Of a stretch of 64,000 nucleotides of DNA, positions 9,701 through 15,641 are shown in pieces. The translations under genes and the position numbers were made by a program. The stretch comes from JAUILH01 sp965230535 (GTDB taxonomy: Bacteria > Bacteroidota > Bacteroidia > Flavobacteriales_D > JAUILH01): contig OZ246010.1 in assembly GCA_965230535.1 (NCBI GenBank), forward strand, positions 1,860,001 through 1,924,000. Reading direction: 5' to 3'. Within the stretch, counting starts at the first letter, position 1. The number at the start of each line of letters is the position of its first letter. A model generated the notes under the pieces. It was not told the DNA's origin. It did no database searches and saw only the letters and a list, made by a program, of their open reading frames with translations.

Positions 9701-10788
9701 ATGCTACCGGATTGGCAAGCGGAAATTACGTTGTTGAAGTAACTGATGGAAACGGATGTACCGATCAACAGACAATCACCATTAATGAACCATTGCCAAT
9801 GGCTATTGCTGTTGATTCTGTTCATGACGCGTTGTGTAAAGATTCAGATGACGGTTTCATTGAAATTACAATGTCTGGAGGAACGCCTGGTTACCAGTAC
9901 AGCTGGACATCAGATCCTGCTGGCTTCACCTCTACCGATGAAGATCCAACAGACTTGCTTCCTATGAATTACATTGTAACGGTGACGGATGCCAACAACT
10001 GTGTATTCACTGATACAATTCCGGTTGATACAATGATTGTTGTACTTGCTGATGCAGGTCCGGATACAAGTTACTGTGTTGGAAATACATTTGACTTAAT
10101 TGGTATTGGAACCGGATCCAGTAATTTATCATACGCATGGTATGATGACCAAGGAAACTTAATCGATTCCGATAGCCTATTGACAGTTAACGAACCAGCC
10201 GGAACCTACACATACGTGTTTGAAGCCGTAGAAGGTCAATGTGTAGATCAGGATACTGTTGTAATTACCGTTAATCCACTGCCTACCGCTGATGCGGGAC
10301 CAGATATTGATATCATTAAGGGCGAACAAACGAACATTGGTGGCTCTCCAACGGGACCTCCGGGATCGACCATTGCATGGGAACCAAACATGTGGATGTC
10401 AGACTCAACAGAGTTCAATCCAACTGTAGATCCGGACACCACCACAAGCTACATAGTTACTGTTGTGGACGTGAATGGTTGTGTGAACCGAGATACCATG
10501 ACTGTAAACGTATTCCCAGATATAGTTTTCCCGAATGGATTCTCTCCTAACGGTGATGGTGTGAACGAGACCTGGGAAATCGACTTCATTCAGGAATTCC
10601 CGGAAAGTGTTGTTGAAGTTTATAACAGATGGGGAGATTTACTATTCAGATCTGTTGGTTATATTCAGGAATGGGATGGTAATTACAACAACAAACCACT
10701 CCCTGTTGGAACCTATTATTACGTCATTGAGTTAAATCATCCTCTGTATCCGGAACCGTTTACAGGGCCAATAACCATACTGAGATAA
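799..10788 (+). CDS. sprB: Giant SprB-repeat gliding/adhesion protein with type B T9SS sorting domain
   Basis: A 3329-residue cell-surface adhesin. The start at 799 was chosen because MRIKSLLLLTAIFCLLG forms a clean signal peptide; an ATG at 766 in the same frame would add 11 residues before it. Residues about 25-250 are a Ser/Asn-rich beta-solenoid-like head beginning YWINGSGQWDDGSHW, a motif I associate with Bacteroidota adhesins. About 35 SprB repeats of roughly 80 residues follow (nt about 1570-10032), each of the pattern CxGxCxG...GG...W...LCAGxYxVxVTDxNGC...EP. Two PKD/Ig-like domains (nt about 10033-10515) and a gliding-motility-associated C-terminal domain (FPNGFSPNGDGVNETWEI to the end) complete it; that last domain is the type B T9SS signal. 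In Flavobacterium johnsoniae, SprB is carried along the cell surface by the gliding motor and needs SprF for secretion; here the stop overlaps an SprF-like start (TAATG). The symbol is given by architecture and synteny, not proven orthology. Confidence 0.85.
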   Translation: MRIKSLLLLTAIFCLLGSQVQASDLYWINGSGQWDDGSHWSTSSGGNSCNCTPSNQDNVIFDQNSFSQDGQVTVSSNISIKSINTQNLNKQVKLISSSSQNFSVKNSFVLSQNFKYQLEGEILFTGNQGGNINTGLQAINSDIVFNGSGTWQLQDHLSTTKNAEINIIKGHLDLAGKDLFSGGLVSQSNKTKSISISESDLFITNTLNLDNNILVTTNGTESISLDPDMLTINKGNAGGANYKQMAVCNSPPNPITVTITVTSNYNGSHITCNGECDGEITVSASSAGGGPFSYDFQNTGTFTAQTVYPGLCVGNFTVVVTDSSQEIVPGSDQYWTCSENVNVIEPPVINFGVNLIVNPSCPGVCDGQAFVSAGGGTGTLDINWLNGETGSNPVLMCTGSNYVTITDDNACVHTDSVIILAPTDIFANATIEHVSCNGFCDGHIISNPSGGNGAPYSFQWSHDGSLVTDSAGALCAGFYDLRVLDVSGCFIDTTIEITEPTPMVVNLVNQVNLTCFGECIGELEVSASNGTAPFTFQWFDANTNTPVAGQDNDEIAENLCAGDYYVIVTDDNGCTFQSNNFTITQPDQIVPTITPTDVNCFGDCTGTASASAIGGNPGYNFTWISDPGGVNQGTGPNISNLCAGDYILEITDQSSCTVQSAPFTINEPTELTVTVATNDVLCAGDCTGEATATPAGGSVAGNYTIQWHSVTTGLISTGAVLTTGNTLCAGDYFVVAIDDNLCDDTAFFSIAEPNPLTLNPISTNINCFNSCDATIDANAGGGVTPYSYVWSTCAPAAVIPGETNPTINGLCAGSYSVEVTDDNGCTINNATSCITFTDPTPLDVTIAGTTDATCGGACDGVATASTTGGTGTITINWHNAVTDAVVGTGTSINTLCTGTYYAVAIDDNGCEDTTVVFTINDLVLVTGTVTPNDATCSGVCDGSASVVPSGGTAAYTYEWVEVSTGTVILNGPLDNIAGLCAGDYTVQVFDVNGCASAPIPFTIDGNPPITANVTTTDASCNGDCDGTATVNAAGGDGNYTITWTPAPPSGAANPNATQMCAGSYDLNITDGLGCFIDTVIIINEPSPYDFTSTITHETCTGDCDGSIDIVLNSGGVAPITYTYAPAGGIVGQGTPNASGFCPGNYTCTISDAGGCDSTFSFTINAASPINLTVNVVADNDCNGDCEGVIQANANGGTGTLQFNWSNNPPTGQGTNTISDLCAGTYDVDVTDDNGCTVSGSGVITEPAPYDLSTSFTDATCDGVCDGTATVTVNSGGTPGYSFQWDDPLNQTNPTANGLCAGNYNVTVSDLNGCDSIVPITISAPQPLTISINSSGGTCFGDCTGSATATVNGGTPNYTVEWFDVASGASLGTGLSTFNLCAGDYFAVVTDQAGCTATSTNFTITENPEITATTNTTQSNCVLCDGSATITAAGGSGNYTNYQWTPAPGAGQGTPNGTNMCAGVYSVIITDDVGCTETVPVIVTDVTSETITPSSTDVLCFGDCTGTATATVVCSDPTCNFQWFDGNGVFLPGETNPNIGSLCAGDYFVEVTNNSGCVSTQAYTINQGNEILLNSSFTDPQCAGDVNGTATVNPTGGAGGFGFNWSPAPLGGQGTNTATGLTAGNWDVTVTDLNGCTATESFTLTDPPVLDVTDISSTDISCFGLTDGTATVIPTGGVGPYTYEWFECITDVPVGQTTQQATGLPAGSYYVVVTDQSNCSQTSACVDVIEPAQLTGTLSATDVTCNGDCNGTAQVNPVGGINNYDYQWFDGATPIAGGTGDIITNLCGGTYSVEITDLNGCTELISSVDVDEPAAFTVTSVLTDVSCFGDCDGTASLTITGGTAPYNFTWSAAPGAGQGTANATQMCAGNYTVLIEDFAGCDTTISITIDSPTEIMANAVVTDITCNGDNDGSITTNVSGGSGGYIYNWTPNGETTPGISNLGDGTYTVNIQDSDGCLTDTTINLIEPSEITATFVSNNSTCGQCDGSASISPLGGYGGFSFTWSPAPGGGQGTQVATQLCAGIYSVDVTDQGGCTETFGVTVSDIGAEVLATSSTDATCFDSNDGTADVIYTCNDPGCSQEWFDDQGNSIGQTGLTATGLDGGDYFVQVTNNSGCISVAQVTVNEPVEFEANEIITPITCDGDTDGEITVAPTGGTGAGYTYVWSPAPGGGQGTPTATGLGAGTWSVLITDSDGCDSTFTFTINAPNPITATISSTDILCNGANDGTAEVTPSGGSFPYTFQWLDGTSTPIPGETNSTITGLGPDDYSVVVTDLTGCSITVGPTTINEPIALSATITSTDINCFGVCDGTADIVITGGVATYTVNWFDGLGQAIGQTGTSAQNLCAGDYFAIVIDNNGCTFTTPTVTIVEPPQLTASVTPTDGSCDGLCDGSALVNVSGGTGTYLFNWLDSQGQSVSGASGNTASNLCEDVYTVEVFDQNGCSVGPLNFNIETPDIIDAVINVNDASCNTADGEATATPSGGTPNYNFQWFDNTMTPLAGETNPTLSGYAAGTYFVEITDNAGCSEIIQANIGNIDAPVITVDDVVDVTCFGGNNGSIDISVTGVSAPFQYAWNPGGQVGQDLAGVAAGSYTVQVTDAAGCIAFETIQINEPLEMTANFSVTDATCGLCDGEIAATASGGTGNLSLTWTTGQTGNNITNLCPGTYSVDITDDNGCLVNLVAGVTNIGGPTGESITVNSPTCHGGSDGDASVTPIGGTAPYDFLWLHDNSTSNSITNLSAGTYFLQITDANGCIRTVEVTIADPAPISEITLITPTDCGACDGEITTQGDGGTGPYNYTWSHGPTTPTISNLCEGIYFVDITDAAGCTETFAFPINGSNGPTLTLEPTDASCDGLCDGSISSDTTGGTQPMTYDWQDFTGTSIGQSSDVATGLCPGQYILQVTDGAGCLAFAQAQIDAPDGFQFSIPTEFDALCSGSADGEAHAVVIGGTLPYTYIWTPAPGGGQGTSHATGLASGNYVVEVTDGNGCTDQQTITINEPLPMAIAVDSVHDALCKDSDDGFIEITMSGGTPGYQYSWTSDPAGFTSTDEDPTDLLPMNYIVTVTDANNCVFTDTIPVDTMIVVLADAGPDTSYCVGNTFDLIGIGTGSSNLSYAWYDDQGNLIDSDSLLTVNEPAGTYTYVFEAVEGQCVDQDTVVITVNPLPTADAGPDIDIIKGEQTNIGGSPTGPPGSTIAWEPNMWMSDSTEFNPTVDPDTTTSYIVTVVDVNGCVNRDTMTVNVFPDIVFPNGFSPNGDGVNETWEIDFIQEFPESVVEVYNRWGDLLFRSVGYIQEWDGNYNNKPLPVGTYYYVIELNHPLYPEPFTGPITILR

Positions 10789-11723
10789 TGAAAGGATTAC
10801 TTATCATATTAGTGCTAGCGTGCGGGATGGTAAAGGCCCAACAATTACCGCAATACAGTCAGTTCATGTTCAATCAGTATGCTTTTAATCCCGCATTTGC
10901 CGGAAGTCTGCCATACTATGACGTGCGCTCAAACAACCGATATCAATGGGTGGGTATTACGGATGCTCCAAGAACTTATACCGTTTCCATTTCAGGACCA
11001 AGTAAAAACCGAAAAATGGGATACGGAGGATTTGTGTACACAGATATTGTCGGTCCAACAAGAAGAATCGGTGCTCAGGCATCTTATGCATACCACCTTC
11101 AATTAAACGATAACGGAGATGAAAGTATCAAACTATCAATGGGACTTTCAGCTGGTGTGCTACAATGGTTGGTTGATGGTTCTAAGATTCGATTAAAGAA
11201 TCCGGCGGATGCAGTGATTAGTGAAGGGCTTCAGTCTTCAACCATTTTTGATGCTAAATTTGGAATCTACCTTTATCAAAATGACAGATGGCATTTCGGT
11301 GCAGCCATTCCAAATCTACTCGGTAGTAAATTGTATTTCTTCAACTATCAGACCTCTGCTTTGAGTAAACTTGAAAGACATTTCTTGATTCATGGTGCAT
11401 ACAAATTCGACATTGGAGAAGATTTTCAGGTGGAACCAAATGTCCTTGTGAAGTATGTTAATCCTGCCCCATTAAAAGTAGATGCGGGTGTACGTGCCAT
11501 CTACAAAAAATCTGTTTGGATTGGAGGCTCGTTTAGAACAAATGACGCCTGGTCGGCAATGATTGGTTACAACCATAGAGGTAGTTTGGAAATTGGCTAT
11601 TCTTATGATTTCACAACCACCAACCTTAGAAACTACAGTACCGGAACACACGAGCTCATGCTTGGTATCAAGTTTAGCGAAGGCAGTGTTTATAAGAGCA
11701 GAGAGAAGGCCATGATGGAATAG
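10788..11723 (+). CDS. sprF: SprF/PorP-family T9SS partner of the SprB-like adhesin
   Basis: A 311-residue predicted outer-membrane beta-barrel. It has a signal peptide (MKGLLIILVLACGMVKAQ) followed by the family hallmark QLPQYSQFMFNQYAFNPAFAGS. The body shows regular beta-strands, and the C-terminal strands (GSLEIGYSYDFTTTNL, GTHELMLGI) are typical of PorP/SprF. Its ATG overlaps the stop of the SprB-like gene by one base (TAATG), indicating translational coupling. In F. johnsoniae, SprF is needed to export SprB to the surface and is not a general secretion component. By position this protein should be dedicated to the giant upstream protein (inference). The family is certain; the sprF symbol rests on synteny. 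Confidence 0.85.
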   Translation: MKGLLIILVLACGMVKAQQLPQYSQFMFNQYAFNPAFAGSLPYYDVRSNNRYQWVGITDAPRTYTVSISGPSKNRKMGYGGFVYTDIVGPTRRIGAQASYAYHLQLNDNGDESIKLSMGLSAGVLQWLVDGSKIRLKNPADAVISEGLQSSTIFDAKFGIYLYQNDRWHFGAAIPNLLGSKLYFFNYQTSALSKLERHFLIHGAYKFDIGEDFQVEPNVLVKYVNPAPLKVDAGVRAIYKKSVWIGGSFRTNDAWSAMIGYNHRGSLEIGYSYDFTTTNLRNYSTGTHELMLGIKFSEGSVYKSREKAMME

Positions 11724-11773
11724 TTGCGATATTCCGTAAATTAGATATAAAGTCTTTTCGGTAATTTTAGATC

Positions 11774-14170
11774 ATGAAAATTCTCAGCACTCTATTTAGT
11801 TTAATAGTCTGTTTATCAGTTTCTGCTCAAATCACTCAGAACATTCGTGGGAAGATCATCGACATGGAAACAAGAGGCGCCTTAATTGGTGTCAAAGTTC
11901 AGATCGTTAAAGACTCCACTATTCAGTTTAAAGTGGGCACTCAAACGGATGGATCTTTCATCATTCCGGATGTTCCTATTGGCAGACATACCTTGATTTG
12001 TACTTACGTAGGTTATCAGGATTTTATCACAGACATCAATCTTAACTCGGGAAAAGAGGTCATTCTCACCATAGAAATGGAAGAATCCGTGTCAGATATG
12101 GGAGACCTGGTCATTAAAGACGATACCCCCAGAGGTGAGGCAGGGAATGAAATGGCCATGGTAAGCGCCAGACGATTTTCGGTTGAAGAAACCGATCGTT
12201 ATGCTGGTAGCCGTGGAGATCCCGCCAGAATGGCTTCCAACTATGCAGGTGTTCAGGGAACGGATGATTCCAGAAACGACATTGTGGTAAGAGGAAACTC
12301 CCCAATCGGAGTACTTTGGCAGGTCGAGGGCATCCAGATTCCTAATCCGAATCACTTTGCCATAGCCGGCTCTCAGGGTGGACCGCAAAGCATTCTCAAC
12401 AACAAAGTATTGTCTAATGGAGACTTCTTCACCAGCGCATTTCCAGCCGAATATGGAAACAGTATTTCTGCCGTGTTTGATTTGAATTTCCGGAATGGAA
12501 ACAATCAGAATCATGAGTTCACTGGTCAGTTTGGTGTTCTGGGAATGGAACTCAATGCAGAAGGACCAATCAGTAAAGAAAAAGGATCTTCTTATTTAGC
12601 GAACTACCGCTACTCTACTCTGGGGATTTTTCAGGCCTTGGGTTTGGATGTGGGGACAGATGCCATTCCAACTTATCAGGATGCTGCTTTTAAAGTTAGT
12701 CTCCCAACTAAAAATCAGGGACACTGGGGAATTTTTGGAGTTGGCGGAATGAGTGATGTTGCCATTAAGATTTCCGATCAGAAAGAACCTTCATTAGAGT
12801 TTTACGGTGATAATGACAGAGATCAGTATTTCGGAACCAGCATGGGCGTTTTGGGAACCAGATATTCCAAATCCATCAACGAAAAAACCTACTTCTCAAC
12901 CACACTTGCTCTCAGTTATGAAAACCAACATGCTGATCATGATTATGTAGCCAGACATGTAGACTCAACTTCCGGGCAGTTTGTACTTGATTCTTTATAC
13001 CCACTTTTACGTTATGTCTTTGAAAGCAGTAAGATTCAACTGGCTTCCAACATCACAAAAAAGCTCACCAGACAACATGTTCTCAAATTCGGGCTTACAG
13101 CAGACATGATTACGTATAACTATCGTGACAGCGCGCTGGAAGCTAGTCATACTCAATTCATACAAAGATGGGATGCCAAAGGAAGTACGTTCTTAGTTCA
13201 GCCCTACGTTCAATGGAAATACAAGGCCACAGACGATTTAATCTTAACTTCAGGTCTTCATGCACTCTACTTTGAACAAAGCAACTCCTTCTCTTTTATC
13301 GAACCCAGATTGGGGATGAAGTACAAACTGGATAAAAGTCAAAGCATCAACTTTGGGGCCGGTCTGCACAGTCAGATTCAACCTCTCTACACCTATTTCT
13401 TCCACAAAGAAGGCTCCAACGGAGAGAGAATCTACCACAACGAAAACATGGACGTTACCAAGAGTGCGCATCTGGTTTTGGGGCACAACAAAAGCTTCAA
13501 AAGCAATATGCGCATTAAATCAGAGATCTTTTACCAGTACCTGTACAACGTACCCGTTGAAGTAAAGTCATCTGCCTTCTCCTTAGTTAATCAGGGGTCT
13601 GGTTTTGCTCGTTTCTTCCCGGATTCTCTTCAAAATACCGGAACGGGGAACAATTATGGCCTTGAGCTCACGGTAGAAAAGTTCTTCGACAATAGCTTCT
13701 TCTTTTTAGTCACCGGAAGCTTGTACGATTCCAAATACAAAGGCAGCGATGGCGTTGAACGCAACACCAATTACAATGGGAATTATACTTTGAATGTTTT
13801 GGGCGGAAAAGAATTCTCTATTAACAAAAAGAATGTATTGGCATTGGGTGCAAAAGTTACCTGGGGAGGCGGCAAGCGATATGGTCGTGTAGACACAGTG
13901 GCTTCCTATGCTCAGAATGAGATCATCTTCATGGATCAGGATTTCAACGAGTTTCAGTTCCGCGATTATTTCCGCGCTGATATCAAGATTAATTACAAAA
14001 TCAATGCAAAAAAAGTGACTCACGAGATAGCACTGGATCTTGTAAACATTACGGGACAGCAAAATATTTTGGGAATCAGTTACACACCTAATCAACCAGA
14101 TGGGCGAGATTTTAGAGAAAACTACCAACTTGGATTTCTGCCCATTTTCTATTATCGCATAGACTTTTAA
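11774..14170 (+). CDS. TonB-dependent receptor with carboxypeptidase-regulatory-like N-terminal domain
   Basis: A 798-residue outer-membrane receptor. Residues 1-19 are a signal peptide ending VSAQ. Residues about 22-100 are a CarboxypepD_reg-like beta-sandwich (IRGKIIDMETRGALIGVKV ... IPIGRHT-type turns ... VGYQDF). A plug-like region at about 130-240 contains RNDIVVRGNSPIGVLWQVEG and the proline/asparagine-rich segment after it. The rest is a beta-barrel ending in an aromatic residue (FYYRIDF), as expected for insertion by the BAM machinery. The substrate is unknown and no SusD-like partner follows. The next gene, a Crp/Fnr regulator, starts 2 nt after the stop, so the two are probably on one transcript. 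Confidence 0.85.
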   Translation: MKILSTLFSLIVCLSVSAQITQNIRGKIIDMETRGALIGVKVQIVKDSTIQFKVGTQTDGSFIIPDVPIGRHTLICTYVGYQDFITDINLNSGKEVILTIEMEESVSDMGDLVIKDDTPRGEAGNEMAMVSARRFSVEETDRYAGSRGDPARMASNYAGVQGTDDSRNDIVVRGNSPIGVLWQVEGIQIPNPNHFAIAGSQGGPQSILNNKVLSNGDFFTSAFPAEYGNSISAVFDLNFRNGNNQNHEFTGQFGVLGMELNAEGPISKEKGSSYLANYRYSTLGIFQALGLDVGTDAIPTYQDAAFKVSLPTKNQGHWGIFGVGGMSDVAIKISDQKEPSLEFYGDNDRDQYFGTSMGVLGTRYSKSINEKTYFSTTLALSYENQHADHDYVARHVDSTSGQFVLDSLYPLLRYVFESSKIQLASNITKKLTRQHVLKFGLTADMITYNYRDSALEASHTQFIQRWDAKGSTFLVQPYVQWKYKATDDLILTSGLHALYFEQSNSFSFIEPRLGMKYKLDKSQSINFGAGLHSQIQPLYTYFFHKEGSNGERIYHNENMDVTKSAHLVLGHNKSFKSNMRIKSEIFYQYLYNVPVEVKSSAFSLVNQGSGFARFFPDSLQNTGTGNNYGLELTVEKFFDNSFFFLVTGSLYDSKYKGSDGVERNTNYNGNYTLNVLGGKEFSINKKNVLALGAKVTWGGGKRYGRVDTVASYAQNEIIFMDQDFNEFQFRDYFRADIKINYKINAKKVTHEIALDLVNITGQQNILGISYTPNQPDGRDFRENYQLGFLPIFYYRIDF

Positions 14171-14172
14171 AT

Positions 14173-14775
14173 ATGATAGATTTTGACGATGAACTACTTG
14201 TACAACGGCTTCAGGAAATAGGCAAAGAAGCTTCTTATAAAGATGGCGACATTGTAGTTGACGTTGGAGAACAAATGAATTTTCTCCCCATTACCCTTAA
14301 AGGAAGTTTAGACATTTATATTGACAGTGAAGATCGGGAAGGTTTTCTATACAGTGTTCCTTCACGGGACATGTGTGCGATTGGTTTAAAATGTTCGTTA
14401 AACAACAGAACCAGTTTAGTGAGGGCATACGCCAATGGCGATACTACTTTATTGATGATCCCGGTTGATCAAATCTATCCACTCTGTCAACTATCACAAG
14501 AGTGGTTTCGTTTCATCATCGAAAAACTCAATGACCGGATTCAGGAACTCATGGATCAATTAGACAAAACCATTTTTGGTGATTTGTCGGGCCGATTAGT
14601 AGCCTACCTCAACAAGAAAAAGGATTTTCAACAAGCGAGCAAAATCAAAATCACTCACAACGAAATTGCCCGTGACCTCAACAGTAGCCGGGAAGTGGTT
14701 ACAAGATTATTGAGAGCACTCGAGCAAAAAGCCATTCTTAAGACCAGTCGAGGGTATGTTGAGATGCTCAAGTGA
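14173..14775 (+). CDS. Crp/Fnr family transcriptional regulator
   Basis: A 200-residue regulator. The N-terminal part, residues about 10-110, is a cyclic-nucleotide-binding-type beta-roll (GDIVVDVGEQMNFLPITLKG). A long dimerisation helix follows at about 112-135, then a winged helix-turn-helix (KITHNEIARDLNSSREVVTRLLRALEQ, about 158-185). The arginine/serine signature of true cAMP binding is not evident. Cys68 and Cys74 lie in the effector domain (DMCAIGLKC), with Cys105 nearby. Such regulators recur beside TauE/SafE and persulfide dioxygenase genes in Bacteroidota, and the next two genes here are exactly these. Control of sulfur-compound detoxification, perhaps sensed through the cysteines, is inferred. 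It is tightly coupled to the TonB receptor upstream. Confidence 0.85.
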   Translation: MIDFDDELLVQRLQEIGKEASYKDGDIVVDVGEQMNFLPITLKGSLDIYIDSEDREGFLYSVPSRDMCAIGLKCSLNNRTSLVRAYANGDTTLLMIPVDQIYPLCQLSQEWFRFIIEKLNDRIQELMDQLDKTIFGDLSGRLVAYLNKKKDFQQASKIKITHNEIARDLNSSREVVTRLLRALEQKAILKTSRGYVEMLK

Positions 14776-14777
14776 TA

Positions 14778-14806
14778 TTGCAGAATAAAATAAGCCCGTA
14801 CCTTTG
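14778..14806 (+). promoter_or_regulatory. Bacteroidota-type promoter for the TauE/SafE gene
   Basis: A TTG at 14778-14780 is followed after 18 bases by TACCTTTG at 14799-14806, a full match to the Bacteroidota -7 consensus TAnnTTTG with correct spacing to its -33 element. The gene's ATG at 14816 is 9 bases after the box, which predicts a leaderless or nearly leaderless mRNA. The box also argues against the in-frame TTG at 14804 being the start codon. Confidence 0.6.
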
Positions 14807-14815
14807 CCAACAGAA

Positions 14816-15622
14816 ATGTTAGAAATCATTGGATACATATCTGCTATTGCAGTTGGCCTGAGCCTAGGTTTGTTGGGAGGCGGAGGGTCTATTCTCTGTG
14901 TCCCCATTTTATACTATCTGTTTAGCATTCCTTCGGAAAAAGCTACAGCCTACTCCCTTTTTGTTGTAGGTGTATCAAGTATTGCGGGGACATTTAAATA
15001 CCTTGAAGAAAAACTGGTCAATATCCAGGCATTGCTGGTGTTTGGAATTCCAGCAAGTATTTCCGTTTGGTTAAATCGTTATTACATCATACACGAGATT
15101 CCGGATCCAATCTTATCAATTGGAAGTTTTGAAATTGGAAAAGACATCTTCATCATGCTTCTGTTTGCGGTGATGATGATTGGTGCTGCAAGAATCATGA
15201 TCAAAGGGAGAGACATTGAAGAAACAGAAGCCTCCACCAGCATCAATTATCCGGTTGTGGTTATAACGGCTTTCATCGTTGGTTTTCTCACCAGTCTGGT
15301 TGGCGCAGGAGGTGGATTTGTGATCATTCCTGTGATGGTAAAATTGTTTAAAATGCCAATTAAAAGAGCCATAGGAACATCACTGGCTCTGATAATGGCC
15401 AACAGCTTAATCGGGTTTTCCGGAGACATTTCATCCGGAATAGATATCGACTGGCTGTTTCTCATGAAATTCAGTGGATTGGCGGTGGTAGGAATATTTC
15501 TTGGAATCTACCTCTCCCACTCCATCCCTGGTAAAAAATTAAAGCCCATTTTTGGGTGGTTTGTGCTCACAATGGGCCTCATTATCCTGATAGAAAGAAT
15601 AATACAGACCTACGTAGTCTAG
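14816..15622 (+). CDS. TauE/SafE family membrane transporter (probable sulfite/sulfur-anion exporter)
   Basis: A 268-residue integral membrane protein with about eight hydrophobic helices in two repeated halves. The halves open with the glycine-rich motifs LGLLGGGGSILCVPILYY (N-terminal) and LTSLVGAGGGFVIIPVM (C-terminal), diagnostic of TauE/SafE. The family exports small sulfur anions such as sulfite, thiosulfate or sulfoacetate. The start at ATG 14816 was preferred over a TTG four codons upstream because that TTG lies inside the -7 promoter box. It is 19 bases upstream of a persulfide dioxygenase gene, which oxidises persulfide to sulfite, so removal of that sulfite is the likely role. Confidence 0.85.
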   Translation: MLEIIGYISAIAVGLSLGLLGGGGSILCVPILYYLFSIPSEKATAYSLFVVGVSSIAGTFKYLEEKLVNIQALLVFGIPASISVWLNRYYIIHEIPDPILSIGSFEIGKDIFIMLLFAVMMIGAARIMIKGRDIEETEASTSINYPVVVITAFIVGFLTSLVGAGGGFVIIPVMVKLFKMPIKRAIGTSLALIMANSLIGFSGDISSGIDIDWLFLMKFSGLAVVGIFLGIYLSHSIPGKKLKPIFGWFVLTMGLIILIERIIQTYVV

Positions 15623-15629
15623 AAATAAG

Positions 15630-15637
15630 TAATTTTG
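15630..15637 (+). promoter_or_regulatory. TAnnTTTG box upstream of the persulfide dioxygenase gene
   Basis: TAATTTTG, a full match to the Bacteroidota -7 consensus, lies 4 bases before the ATG at 15642. No TTG is visible at the expected -33 position, so it could be a secondary start site or chance. Activity is uncertain, since such a short distance would place transcription initiation inside the coding region. Confidence 0.3.
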
Positions 15638-15641
15638 CATT

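Noticed and set aside
1423..10445. Several antisense and alternate-frame ORFs of 60-140 codons inside the SprB-like gene
   Set aside because: They follow the repeat pattern of the sense gene (low-complexity V/P/T- or L/Q-rich products) and have no signal peptides, family motifs or plausible starts.
799..10788. Possible CRISPR array in the periodic region
   Set aside because: The period is about 240 bases of coding sequence with diverged repeats, not short identical repeats with unique spacers.
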